Assembly (NCBI GenBank): GCA_006386115.1
Contig: VFIW01000030.1
Coordinates: 186,001-250,000, forward strand
Source: Globisporangium splendens
Lineage: Eukaryota; Oomycota; Peronosporomycetes; Pythiales; Pythiaceae
Reading direction: 5' to 3'
DNA: 64,000 bases
In this document: positions 1 through 9,037 of the stretch, piece by piece
Numbering within the stretch: position 1 is the stretch's first letter
Layout: each line of letters begins with the position of its first letter
Notes under the pieces: model-generated
The model's input: the letters and a program-made list of their open reading frames with translations, nothing else
Databases searched by the model: none
What the model was told of the DNA's origin: nothing
Position numbers and translations under genes: made by a program

Positions 1-104
1 CTTTGTTAATTGTCTCTCCACAATGCACACTGAAGGTGGTGTGTGGCACACTAGATCTGAGAACAGATCCACCTTCATGTAATGGCTAAGTATAGCCCAT
101 TACA
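1..104 (-). repeat. 3' LTR of element 1, cut by window edge
   Basis: Identical over 102 bases to 6999-7100. The inner end reads ...CCATTACA and abuts a polypurine tract, as expected for the internal edge of a 3' LTR. Positions 78-104 form an imperfect palindrome that includes the terminal TG/CA. Confidence 0.9.
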
Positions 105-117
105 TCATCCCCTCCTT
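105..117 (-). other. Polypurine tract of element 1
   Basis: On the element strand this is a purine run (AAGGAGGGGATGA) immediately 5' of the 3' LTR. This is the plus-strand primer site in LTR retrotransposons. The same tract sits at 43678-43691 in element 2 and, partly, at 42473-42480 in element 3. Confidence 0.8.
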
Positions 118-180
118 AAAGTCACAAGTACCTTGCGTACTTTTGCAGACCTTTCGGAGCAGTTCGCTTTCCAATCGGCC

Positions 181-1248
181 ATGAAGCGACCAAGTGACCA
201 AGTGAATCAAGATGAAGAACGTCCTTTGCCCAAGCGACAGCAGACAGCTCCAGAACTCTTCGACGTATCCTCCATTCTGAAGAAGAAGGGGGATCTCGAG
301 TTCTACAAGGAGCGGTTCTTCAGTTGGCGTCGGATCAACGATCGTGATCCGAACCAACCCATCGCAGCCCAGAGAGACTCATGGCGAACATTTGTTCGTC
401 TTGAGAACGAGAACCAAATGGAGCGTCTTCTTCGTCGCGGCAACGCTCGTGCCGAAAGAAGAACTCCTGCTGACGACAGAGCGAATCCCAGCTCTGGTCG
501 TCGTAGTGTCGCTCCTCGCGACGCTACAAGTGGTTCTCGTAGCTGCGGACCACGTCGGGAACATCAGACTCCATCGTCTGCCGTGGTTCCCACGTGTCCG
601 AGCTCGGTGGATATCCACGCCACCGAACTCTGTAGAAGCGTTGATGGTTCAACCGCTTCTTTCCTCGACGATGAGTCGGTCGATCCTCATGATCAACAAT
701 CGACTCAACCACCCAGCGATGCTCTCCCTGAGAGTCTAACAACGGGGGTGGGGCTGAACGAGAAAACGATTGAGCGACTCTGGAAGTGGGAGAGTGCTCA
801 TCGCGCTCAGATTGAGACACTGGAAGTTCGCGATGCGATCCTTTCGGATCGGTGCGAGAGCCTCGAGGACCAAGTGAAGGAGCAGGAGCCGCGGATCGAC
901 TCGCTGACCTTTGGTCCCGCTCAGTATCGGGCTTTGGAGTCCCGTTTCGAGCAACGGTTCGAGCAAGTCCAGGGCGAACTTGAGCGACTCCAAAAGGCTG
1001 AGAAGGCTCGTGAAATGCATCACGAACGTCTACTGCGCTCTGTGGAAGAGGCAGGGACGGCTCTTGAGGTACTCCGCAAGGAGTATAACTCGCGCCTTCT
1101 CGTGCTGGAAGCTGTAAAGGAGGAGTCCTTCGATGTGCTTCAGCGCCTTTCCGCCGAGAAGAACCTCCAAAGCGATGAGCTGTTTGCTCTTCGCAATCAA
1201 GTGGAGAGTCTTCAAGATCAGCTTGATCGTCTACAAAAGACTTCGTAG
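181..1248 (+). CDS. Antisense coiled-coil protein of element 1 (aORF)
   Basis: Uninterrupted 355-residue frame on the strand opposite to gag-pol, starting 76 bases inside the 3' LTR. The start is placed at the ATG giving MKRPSDQV because element 2 has an ATG at the same place giving MKRSSDQV. The N-terminal third (181-523) lies beyond the pol stop. It contains a basic stretch, an LFDVS/LYDIS motif, an FYKE-(R/L)-FF motif and W-x-TFVRLENEN. The middle is S/R-rich. The C-terminal ~160 residues form a strong heptad-type coiled coil (RLWKWESAHRAQIETLE through LQDQLDRLQ). This last part is the complement of the pol linker between integrase and chromodomain. The function is unknown. Conservation in a second copy argues that it is translated, but an antisense by-product cannot be excluded. 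Confidence 0.6.
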   Translation: MKRPSDQVNQDEERPLPKRQQTAPELFDVSSILKKKGDLEFYKERFFSWRRINDRDPNQPIAAQRDSWRTFVRLENENQMERLLRRGNARAERRTPADDRANPSSGRRSVAPRDATSGSRSCGPRREHQTPSSAVVPTCPSSVDIHATELCRSVDGSTASFLDDESVDPHDQQSTQPPSDALPESLTTGVGLNEKTIERLWKWESAHRAQIETLEVRDAILSDRCESLEDQVKEQEPRIDSLTFGPAQYRALESRFEQRFEQVQGELERLQKAEKAREMHHERLLRSVEEAGTALEVLRKEYNSRLLVLEAVKEESFDVLQRLSAEKNLQSDELFALRNQVESLQDQLDRLQKTS

Positions 1249-4200
1249 GATCAGCTGATCCACTTGGAAGGTAAGGCTTCAGTCTACCCACATAAAATGT
1301 AGGGTGTAGACGCATGCGTGTAGGTATGTCTAGCGTGTAGGCATCACCATTGCATTTCACTACCTTGAACGGTCCAATGAACCTTGGCAGAAGCTTCGAG
1401 CTTCCCAAGTTGGACACTGCGTGTTCAGGCAAGTTCGCCGTGCTAAGTAATACAAGATCATTGATCTTATACACTTGCTTGTTCTTCCTTCCGCTCTTGT
1501 CTGCTTGTTCCTTTTGCAGATCCTGAGCCTTCGCGATTGCGTCTCGAACAAACCTCACAACGGCTTGTCTCCTCACAACAAAGTCATCGACTTGCTGTTC
1601 CTCACGACTTGTTAGGTCGTTGAGGGGTTTCATCGAGTCAAAATTGGCTTTTAACTCGGCAACAGCATTCAGGTCATACGACGACTTCGGCTTATTGCCT
1701 TTAGCCGTAGTCCCTCCCCCACTTAAGGTAGAGACCTCACCCATTATGGAAGCAGGCACTCGGGGATGAATGTCATAGTTCACATAAAATGGAGAGTGAC
1801 CCGTCGAGACATGCGTGGAGTTGTTCAACGCAAACTCGGCAAGAGGGAGAAACTCACTCCACTCTTTGAAAGACGTCGCATAACTGCGCAACACGTCTTC
1901 GAGGACACGATTCACTCGTTCAGTTTGACCATCCGTTTCTGGATGTGCCGCTGTTGACATGGACAACTTGGTGTCCAGAAGTCCGAACAGTGCACGCCAA
2001 AACTTGGACGTAAACCGAGTGTCACGGTCAGACACGATCTCAACGGGCAGGCCATGCAGACGGAATACGACGTCTACAAAGACCTTGGCCGTCATTTCGG
2101 CTGAGACCTTGTCCGAAACCGGCGCAAGATGGACCATCTTGCTGAATCGGTCCACAAACACAAGGATGCCATTCCTGCCGTGTTTGTCTCTTGGAAGTCC
2201 GAATATGAAATCCATACTCACAGACTTCCAACTGTCCTGAGGGACAGCCAATGAACGAAGTGGTGCCTGAGTGGAACCAGAAGGTTTCACTCGTTGGCAG
2301 ATCTCGCAAGTCCTCACATACTTGCGAACCCACTTGTACATGTGTGGCCAGTAGTAATCCCGGGAAAGACTGAGAAACGTTTTCTCACGTCCGAGATGGC
2401 CACCCGAAGGACTGCCATGGTACTCATACAAGAGTCGATGACGCAGACCTTCGTCGTTGGGAACAACAACCCTTGCTGTATCCCCTTGTTCAACCGCATA
2501 GTACAACAACCCATTGTGTACTCGGAAGCGGTGAACTCGCGACCTTGTTCGAGCAGGCAAGCTCTGCAGTGCTTTGTCCGAAGGGTCCTTGAAATACTTC
2601 AACAAGTCCTGACATGTTTCGTCAGACTTGTACCCTTCGACGATCTCTTCTCGCACTGTAGTCGTTGCTTGCACTGCGATCGCTTGAATGTCTTCACAGA
2701 GTCGACACGCTCCGTCCGTGTCTTCACTCTTGGTCTTCGGATCGTAGTCCGGACGTCTTGACAGCGCGTCGGCTAAGATGTTCGTCTTGCCTGGCTTGTA
2801 GTGTACAACGAAGTTGTACTCTGCAAAGAAGGAGAACCATCTCGCCATTCTTTGCGACAAATGAGGAGTCTTCACTGCCGTACGCAGCGACGCATGATCT
2901 GTGTAGATCGCAAAGCGCTCCTCTCCAAGCAGGTAGACACGGAACTTGACCAAAGAATACTTCATCGCCAGAAGTTCTTTGTCATGAACTGGGTAGTTCC
3001 GTTCTGCGGGTCGGAGTTGTCGTGACTGATACGACACAACTCGCTCATGACCCTCATCATCGTGTTGCATCAATGCGCAACCGATGGCATAATCGCTTGC
3101 ATCGCAAACCACATGAAAAGGCTTGTCGTGGTTTGCAATTGCCAGCACGGGAGCTTCTCGCAGACTCCTCTTGACTTCGGCAAACGCTGCTTGGTGGTCA
3201 CTGGACCACTCCCACTCAATGTCCTTCTTCAGGAGCTGTGTGAGGGGTTGCACCAACGCTGCATAATTGCGCGTGTACTTGTGCAAGTAGTTGGCCAAAC
3301 CCAACCATTGTCTCAGCTGTTTGACATTCTGAGGCACAGGCCAATCGTCAATAGTTTTGACCTTCTCCGGATCAACTCGAACGCCATGCTTTCCCACAAA
3401 GCAGCCGAGAACGGGGATCTCTTGTGCAAAGAATATGCACTTCTTCAGGTTAGCGTAGAGCTTGTTCTCTCGCATGACCTGAAAGACTTGACGGAGGTGG
3501 TCAAGATGAACATCAACGTCAGACTTTTCACCCGTGGTTTTACTATGAACGAATATATCGTCAAAGTAACTCGGTGCAAACCCTCTCAATGGACGAAGTA
3601 GATTCGTGACCATCCTATTGAAAGTCGCAGGAGCGTTCTTCAAACCCTGTGGCATCACTAACCATTCCCACAGCATACCACTCGGGGTACTCACTGCAGC
3701 CAGTGGTACATCATCTTCGCGCATTCGAATCTGATAGAACCCATCTTTCAGATCGATAGCACTAAAGACAGTACTGCCAACCATTCCATCAAGGATCATG
3801 TCCTTGCGTGGAACCGGAGTTTGGGCTGGAATGGTAGCGTCGTTCAGCTTGTTGAAAGCGTGAACAATGCGCCAACCACCAGTTGCCTTCTTCACACAGA
3901 AGGTTGGGCTACAATGTGGAGACTTGCTCTCTCGCACATGCCCAGCCTTAGCGCGTTGCGCAAAGAACTCGTCGATCGCAACGACTTGTTCTCTTGGCAA
4001 CGGCCACTGCCGTGTGATACAATACTTCGTGCCAGGGAGTATGTCAATCTCATGACGAACGCCTCTATCGAATGGCAGTTCGTCCGGCACCTTGTCTGGG
4101 AATATGTCCTCATATTCCTTGACAAGTTCATACACGGGGTTCTTCTTGAGAGCATCCCATGACTGCTCCTCGAACCTTTCCTTCCGTGTCTTCTCATCGA

Positions 4201-5455
4201 ACACTTCAGCCTCCGTTGCTGATACCGTGTTGATGTCTTCTGCGTCGTCAACATCGACGATCATGCAGACCTGCGAAATTTCGCCTTTCGCTAGGCTACG
4301 CTTCAGCGTCTTCTTGCTCATCCACGGCAAGGAAACCAAATCTTCAACAGAGCTTGGAGGATTTTCAATCTTCACGTGACGGATTACATCCACGTCACCA
4401 CCTTCATTGTAGACCGCGATATTCGCAAACTCGCTTGAAATGTCTTGTGCTTGGACACTTCCTTCGTCATCTTGACTTGTACCTTGATCAGGGGCACACG
4501 TTGCGCTTGCAACACTTGACGATAATTGCTTCTTTTTCTTGGTCGTCTTGTCTCGGGATGGCTCTTCGGCTCTTTTCCCGTTCGTTCCTTCCACGCACAT
4601 CGCCTCACTCTTAGGGTCGATGGCAAAGGAGACAGTCTTTTTCTGGCGCCTGACTGCTCCACCTCCAGTAGTCTTCTTCAAGATGGGTACCGCTCGTGAA
4701 CATGGGGGGCCATCGCACACCGCAATATCACGAGGGTCATCCGGGATCTCTTCCACAGATGTGTAAACCCACACCACTTCATCCGTTGTCACACAGCTCA
4801 AGTCAACATCGCGTGACTTGTCAACGGAGATCTTCATCTTCATCCAGTCAATGCTAGGTTGATAACGCTTCAACCATGGCATTCCCAGAATCAGATCAAA
4901 CTTGTCATCGAGGTCGAGTAAAATGAACTCGTCTTCACCTCGGAAATCTTCACACTTCATTGCCAAGCGCACCACGCGCTTTGGCATCTTCACAGTTGAC
5001 CCATTTGCCAACCGAATAACCATCGTCTTGTCTTCATTCGCATCAGGCATTGGTACTTTATGCCTGACGATCACTTCATTTCGAACAAAATTGCTCGACG
5101 CACCAGTGTCAACCAAAGCACGTAGAGGCGTTGCAATACCGTCTACATGAACTTTGAGAACGATCAAACTTGACGTTTGATTGACACTGTTCTCCCTCGT
5201 GGAAACTGCATGTGCATCATGCACATTGGGGCCAGAGTCCTGTGTATCCACAACATCCACAGTCCTCTTTTCCGGGCCAGTAGGAGGCCCCGCCCCTACT
5301 GTCCATTCCCGTTTTTTGGCCCAGGTGACCGATCGAACCGACGACCGTAAAAACGATCGTGGTTGTTCGAACGAGCACCCTGTGTCGCTTGCCGACCCGG
5401 CAAAGACACTTTGCAGTTCCGAGCGAAGTGACCCGACTTCCCACAACGGAAACAT
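524..5455 (-). CDS. pol: Pol polyprotein of element 1 (PR-RT-RNaseH-INT-chromodomain)
   Basis: Open for 1643 residues in the -1 frame relative to gag, so it is probably made as a Gag-Pol fusion; the first ~45 residues lie in the gag overlap and are not expected in the product. Visible domains are: aspartic protease with ALVDTGAS (DTG near residue 116); reverse transcriptase about 480-690 with the YFDDIFV catalytic motif near 630; RNase H about 790-905 (VCDASD, YTDHASL); integrase with an HHCC zinc finger (HLGREKTF...CEICQR) and DDE residues in MDFIFGLP, SDRDTRFTS and DGQTERVNR; then a long S/P/R-rich linker and a C-terminal chromodomain (RFYRVRWRGYPP, WEPR). A chromodomain on integrase places it among chromoviruses. 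No stop or frameshift is visible in pol itself. It converges with and overlaps the antisense coiled-coil frame. Confidence 0.95.
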   Translation of the reverse strand: MFPLWEVGSLRSELQSVFAGSASDTGCSFEQPRSFLRSSVRSVTWAKKREWTVGAGPPTGPEKRTVDVVDTQDSGPNVHDAHAVSTRENSVNQTSSLIVLKVHVDGIATPLRALVDTGASSNFVRNEVIVRHKVPMPDANEDKTMVIRLANGSTVKMPKRVVRLAMKCEDFRGEDEFILLDLDDKFDLILGMPWLKRYQPSIDWMKMKISVDKSRDVDLSCVTTDEVVWVYTSVEEIPDDPRDIAVCDGPPCSRAVPILKKTTGGGAVRRQKKTVSFAIDPKSEAMCVEGTNGKRAEEPSRDKTTKKKKQLSSSVASATCAPDQGTSQDDEGSVQAQDISSEFANIAVYNEGGDVDVIRHVKIENPPSSVEDLVSLPWMSKKTLKRSLAKGEISQVCMIVDVDDAEDINTVSATEAEVFDEKTRKERFEEQSWDALKKNPVYELVKEYEDIFPDKVPDELPFDRGVRHEIDILPGTKYCITRQWPLPREQVVAIDEFFAQRAKAGHVRESKSPHCSPTFCVKKATGGWRIVHAFNKLNDATIPAQTPVPRKDMILDGMVGSTVFSAIDLKDGFYQIRMREDDVPLAAVSTPSGMLWEWLVMPQGLKNAPATFNRMVTNLLRPLRGFAPSYFDDIFVHSKTTGEKSDVDVHLDHLRQVFQVMRENKLYANLKKCIFFAQEIPVLGCFVGKHGVRVDPEKVKTIDDWPVPQNVKQLRQWLGLANYLHKYTRNYAALVQPLTQLLKKDIEWEWSSDHQAAFAEVKRSLREAPVLAIANHDKPFHVVCDASDYAIGCALMQHDDEGHERVVSYQSRQLRPAERNYPVHDKELLAMKYSLVKFRVYLLGEERFAIYTDHASLRTAVKTPHLSQRMARWFSFFAEYNFVVHYKPGKTNILADALSRRPDYDPKTKSEDTDGACRLCEDIQAIAVQATTTVREEIVEGYKSDETCQDLLKYFKDPSDKALQSLPARTRSRVHRFRVHNGLLYYAVEQGDTARVVVPNDEGLRHRLLYEYHGSPSGGHLGREKTFLSLSRDYYWPHMYKWVRKYVRTCEICQRVKPSGSTQAPLRSLAVPQDSWKSVSMDFIFGLPRDKHGRNGILVFVDRFSKMVHLAPVSDKVSAEMTAKVFVDVVFRLHGLPVEIVSDRDTRFTSKFWRALFGLLDTKLSMSTAAHPETDGQTERVNRVLEDVLRSYATSFKEWSEFLPLAEFALNNSTHVSTGHSPFYVNYDIHPRVPASIMGEVSTLSGGGTTAKGNKPKSSYDLNAVAELKANFDSMKPLNDLTSREEQQVDDFVVRRQAVVRFVRDAIAKAQDLQKEQADKSGRKNKQVYKINDLVLLSTANLPEHAVSNLGSSKLLPRFIGPFKVVKCNGDAYTLDIPTRMRLHPTFYVGRLKPYLPSGSADPTKSFVDDQADLEDSPLDCEEQTAHRFGGSSRRKGAEAHRRTPPLQLPAREGASYTPCGVPQEPSLPLPQSAVDVRDAFHEPSQPFGVAQVRPGLARTVARNGTPKPDTERDQRSASRSAAPAPSLGPRGSRTDPKGSHRELPVSQSERDEHSPTSRVAQSFSRSAPPPLLDSQGEHRWVVESIVDHEDRPTHRRGKKRLNHQRFYRVRWRGYPPSSDTWEPRQTMESDVPDVVRSYENHL
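5278..5317 (-). promoter_or_regulatory. -1 ribosomal frameshift signal, element 1
   Basis: At 5317-5311 the element strand reads A AAA AAC in the gag frame, a canonical -1 slippery heptamer. Nine bases downstream starts a stem-loop (5301-5292 paired with 5288-5278, three-base loop, one bulge). The gag stop (5298-5296) lies inside the stem. Slipping back one base gives the AAA AAA reading used by pol. Confidence 0.8.
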
Positions 5456-6342
5456 TTTCCATCGTTGTGAGGACGTTCATTTCCAGGCGTGGAAATGTAC
5501 GAGATATCCATAGGCTCGGGACCATCATGCGCAACATTCGATTGCCGCATTGGTCTCGACGCAAACCCTTGGAACTTCGCTTGCTTCATGCTAAACTCTT
5601 CTTGCATGGCACGTTCAATGGCTTCGTCCAGCGTCTTGGGATACTCGCGGAACAGTTGGTTCCGAATCGGACCATCGTTCAGATCCGCCATGAACGTCAC
5701 AACTTGCGTCGAAACGTCAATCGGCTCGTCAACGATGCTCGACACCAAGTAGCGAGCACGTTGTGCATACGAGTGAAGTCGAAACGGCCTTGACGAAGCT
5801 TGAGGAACTCGGCGCGCGCACGGAACTCACTCTGCGGAGGTTCAAACGCCTTCTTGAGTTCGGTCTTGAAGTGGCCGTAGCTGGGGAAGCAGTTTAGATC
5901 AGCTAAACGCTTGCCATACGCCCAACTCTTCGCACGACCCGCAAGGTTGGACATCGCGAACAACACTTGCTGCGAAGGGTCTCGCAGTTGTCTTGCAGTG
6001 ATGGCTGCATCCAACTCGACGAACCATCGCGAGAGGGGTTCGTTCTCTCCGCCGCGATACGGAGAGACGTCAAGCTTCAATGGCACCGTCCTAAATGAGG
6101 AAACAGGGGTTGCGACCTGCTTTCGAGGACAATATCTCGTGGTGCATGAAGCTGATCACCGCGCTCTTCTGGTCTTCCGGAGACGCCGATCGAAGCAGAC
6201 TGACCACAGCAGCCTCTCCGATGACATCTCGCATGCGCTCAAGCGCCATCCACTCATGAGAAGACAGATGAGGGAAACCCTCAATAGTCAACTCGACAGT
6301 TTCCGGTACTGCTGGACCGAGTGGGGTTCCTGTAGCATCCAT
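5296..6342 (-). pseudogene. gag: Gag of element 1, disrupted by two frameshifts
   Basis: Aligned with the intact 347-residue Gag of element 2, the reading frame starts at 6342, shifts near 6110-6115 (before the VATPV segment) and again near 5775 (after LRQGRFD), and ends at 5296. The middle part has the capsid-like helical retrotransposon gag region (ELDAAITARQL, SNLAGRAKSWAYGKRL, FRARAEFLKLRQG). The C-terminal part has one CCHC zinc knuckle, CFRCGKSGHFARNC, and ends in GPKNGNGQ over the frameshift site. Each break is a simple shift of frame with no missing domain, so it could be recent decay or sequence error. Confidence 0.88.
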
Positions 6343-6450
6343 GTTCCAACAAGGATGCTCGCAGGGTCTTCAGTCTTGGGACAGGAATGCGCGACGTGCT
6401 CAAAGCCGCGTCGTCAAACCTTTTCGCTTCACTGGGTCGCTGGAAGGACC

Positions 6451-6466
6451 GCTCGAAGTGCTACCA
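6451..6466 (-). other. Primer-binding site of element 1
   Basis: Two bases inside the 5' LTR the element strand reads TGGTAGCACTTCGAGC. Element 2 has the same TGGTAGCACTTCG at 49909-49897. The first eight bases match the 3' end of eukaryotic initiator-Met tRNAs (TGCTACCA), but the rest does not match the versions I know, so the primer tRNA is uncertain. Confidence 0.65.
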
Positions 6467-6468
6467 GG

Positions 6469-7102
6469 TGTAAAGGGCGCTGTTCCAAACAGTCCCTTAA
6501 ACACGGCACACACGCTTGTGCCAGAGGAAGCGTCTCCCGACTTGGAGGGAGGAAGGAAGACTTGAGGGCTTGGTGGTAAAATTGCAACTGGCTTATGGTT
6601 CGTCTACTTGTAAATGAACCCAAGGGATCCTAGAGGTTTTATGACTAAAACCTAAACATACACAATAAAACCTACGAATCTGATATATAAAACCTTGGGT
6701 ACACTGAGGTTGAACCCACGAGATCTTCGAGAAGCTTGAACTTGAAGTCCCGTGGAAAATTCCCTGCAAAGTGATTGGCTACAGCCACTCACTTTAGGTG
6801 GCAGAGACACGTCGGTCTCATCACCTGTGCAGTTTCCCAAGTAGGAACCATCACTCAGTACTTGATTAGTACATGATGTCATCACTCTGTACTGATTAGT
6901 ACATGTGAACAACATTCTGCACTGATCAGCACAGAGAGCGCTCGTGACGTCATGGGATGACGTCACATGTGCACGTGGGGACTGTCGTACTGTAATCCCT
7001 TTGTTAATTGTCTCTCCACAATGCACACTGAAGGTGGTGTGTGGCACACTAGATCTGAGAACAGATCCACCTTCATGTAATGGCTAAGTATAGCCCATTA
7101 TA
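6469..7102 (-). repeat. 5' LTR of element 1
   Basis: Begins TGTAAAGGGC on the plus strand and ends CCATTATA, so the canonical terminal CA has become TA. It contains a TATA-like stretch (GATATATAAAACC region near 6680), two TGACGTCA octamers (6945-6952 and 6958-6965) and the terminal palindrome. Its right end adjoins a pol tail of another element with only seven bases after that pol stop, so it could also have served as that element's 3' LTR. Confidence 0.88.
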
Positions 7103-7109
7103 GAGTCGA

Positions 7110-8026
7110 TTAGCGTCGACTCTCGTACTGCTGCACCAAGCTATGAACATTGGCTTGGAGTATCGCAGCCGGCTCCCAGATATCTCGATCTGGCGGGTAA
7201 CCAAGCCAACGAACGCGATAGACGCGATCCTTCTTCCCTCGCGATGATCGATCGCGACGAGCAAGTAACTTCTCCGCGACCCAGCGTTGGTTCCCCTCGG
7301 AGTCTCGCAACGGAGGAGCTGGAGGAGGAAAGATCTGCTCGTGTCTCTGAGGTTCATCTTCATAGCGATCACGAGCTTCTTGAGCGGCCGAAGTACGCTG
7401 AACGGGAGAACGAGGTTCTCCGACTTCAGGCCGAACTAAGCGAGATGACCGCGAAGCACGAGCGGCTCGAAGGACGTCTTTTGAGGCTCGAGGCTGATCA
7501 CAAGCTTGTGCTTGGGATCCTTCGCGACCGTGGTCTCCTGAAGAGGAAGAGACCAGCGAGTCATCGTGGCGATGATACGCTTTGAGTCGCTCGACGTAGA
7601 ACGTCGGGTGTAGATGCATGGTCGGAGGAAGCTCCAACGTATACGCGTCCCCAATCCTTTCAAGTACCTTGAAAGGGCCAATGTATCTTGGCAGCAACTT
7701 GTTGCTGTCACTGCTCACCACTCTGTCAGGTAGGTTAGCAATCGATAATAAAGCAAACCAATGTCGTTCAAACTCGTTCGTGTTTTTGCGACCACTCTTG
7801 TCCGCTTGTTCCTTCTGACTATCCACTGCGTCGACGATTGAATCGCGGACACAGCGGATGACAGCTTGTCGCTGCGACAATGTTGTAGCGATGTCTTTGT
7901 CGGCGATCGCCGCATAAGCAGTTGCTTGCTCATGTTGATGCGGGGTCTCCGAATGTTCCGATGTAGTAGCAGACACTTCGTGGACTCCTCCCCCACTCAA
8001 AGGAGATGTCACCGGCGGAGGGGGCA
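7110..8026 (-). pseudogene. Pol C-terminal fragment of a related chromovirus
   Basis: A 305-residue open stretch beginning in the sequence after the integrase core (SPLSGGG, then ADKSGRKN, LLPRYIGPFKV, LHPTFYVERLKAY) and ending in a chromodomain (VYRVRWLGYPPDRD, WEPA). It matches the last fifth of the element 1 and 2 pol proteins but is clearly divergent, so it comes from another family member. Everything upstream of it is missing and it starts exactly at an inverted LTR. It has no ATG context of its own and is probably not a gene. Confidence 0.85.
7244..7585 (+). CDS. Antisense coiled-coil fragment opposite the pol tail
   Basis: 113-residue frame complementary to the pol linker of the neighbouring fragment. 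The C-terminal half is coiled-coil-like (EVLRLQAELSEMTAKHERLE, LRLEADHKLVLGILRDRG). It occupies the same place, opposite strand and overlap as the antisense frames of elements 1 and 2, although its sequence is different. It lacks the N-terminal motifs, because the 3' region that would encode them is missing here. Confidence 0.4.
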   Translation: MIDRDEQVTSPRPSVGSPRSLATEELEEERSARVSEVHLHSDHELLERPKYAERENEVLRLQAELSEMTAKHERLEGRLLRLEADHKLVLGILRDRGLLKRKRPASHRGDDTL

Positions 8027-8647
8027 TGTAATGGGCTATACCTAGCCATTACATGAAGGTGGATCTGTTCTCAGATCTAGTGTGCCACACACCACCTTCA
8101 GTGTGCATTGTGGAGAGACAAATAACAAAGGGATTACGGTACGACAGTCCCCACATGCACATGTGACGTCATCCCATGACGTCACGAGCGCTCTCTGTGC
8201 TGATCAGTACAGAGTGATGACATCCATGTACTAATCAAGTACTGAGTGATGGTTCCTACTTGGGAAACTGCACTGGTGATGAGACCGACGTGTCTCTGCC
8301 ACCTAAAGTGAGTGGCTGTAGCCAATCACTTTGCAGGGAATTTTCCACGGGACTTCAAGTTCAAGTTTCCAGAAGATCCCCTAGGTTCAACCTCAGTGTA
8401 CCCAAGGTTTTATATATCAGATTCATAGGTTTTATTGTGTATGTTTAGGTTTTAGTCATAAAACCTGTAGGATCCCTTGGGGTTCATTTACATGTAGCGA
8501 CAGGAACCATAACCTTTTCAATTCAGTTGCAATTTTACCTCCAAACCCTCAAGTCGCCCTCCCTCCCTCCAAGTCGGGAGATCGCTTCCTCTGGCACAAG
8601 CGTGTGTACCGTGTTTGAGGGACTGTTTGAAACAGCACCCTCTTACA
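8027..8647 (+). repeat. Inverted (plus-strand) LTR, solo or 3' LTR
   Basis: Starts TGTAATGGGC and ends CCCTCTTACA. It is the reverse complement of the element 1 LTR with a ~40-base deletion in the repetitive GTACTGATTAGTAC region. TGACGTCA octamers lie at 8164-8171 and 8177-8184. The bases after 8647 are not a primer-binding site, so it is a solo or 3' LTR. Together with 6469-7102 it flanks the pol fragment as inverted arms. Confidence 0.88.
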
Positions 8648-9037
8648 TTTTCAAAAGCGAAAATCCAGCCAATCAAACGGCGTTTTCCACTTTTGAAATC
8701 TACTCGAACGCTCTCGTTGTCTCTCACCGTTTGTGAACACAAGGTATGTCGCTTTTTGGTCGGTATATTCGATTCACGTCACTGCTGCACATTTGCGCAA
8801 CATATTCCTCGTCTTCTGCTCATTCAAACTTTATTTACGTACTTAATCGGATCTTCGCTGTTCACGTGCGTACTTACCGATGCGCAACCTCAGCTTCACC
8901 GATTATTCTGTATCGTAGGTTTACTTGCTGTCCCCTCAATAGAAGCCCCTCTCCCCTTCAAACTCATATTTTGGCGCAGACCTTCCAACCGTTTGTTGGG
9001 TTTTATAACCAGCAGAGACTGCGAGAAAGAAGACGAG
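8648..9037. other. Intergenic: promoter side of the first PWWP gene
   Basis: No credible coding exon is visible. Single-copy-looking sequence between the inverted LTR and the first ATG of the gene starting at 9038. The LTR edge lies only 390 bases upstream of that start. Confidence 0.6.

Larger units (their letters stand above)
1..7102 (-). mobile_element. Ty3/Gypsy chromovirus, element 1 (degenerate)
   Basis: Minus-strand LTR retrotransposon that runs off the left edge of the window. From its 5' end (right) it has an LTR (6469-7102), a primer-binding site starting TGG two bases inside the LTR, gag (6342-5296, frameshifted), pol in the -1 frame (5455-524), a polypurine tract (105-117) and the start of the 3' LTR (1-104). 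The 102 bases shared by the two LTR copies at the left edge and at 6999-7100 are identical, which suggests a fairly young insertion. Gag carries two frameshifts, so the copy is not autonomous. A plus-strand coiled-coil reading frame lies between the 3' LTR and pol. No target-site duplication can be checked because the left end is cut. Confidence 0.93.

Noticed and set aside
6469..7102. CRISPR-like direct repeats from repeated GTACTGATTAGTAC units in the LTR
   Set aside because: These are short degenerate units within a retrotransposon LTR of a eukaryote; spacing is irregular and no cas genes exist.
7110..8026. Stand-alone chromodomain gene
   Set aside because: It aligns with the tail of element 1 and 2 pol proteins, begins at an inverted LTR and lacks a plausible start.
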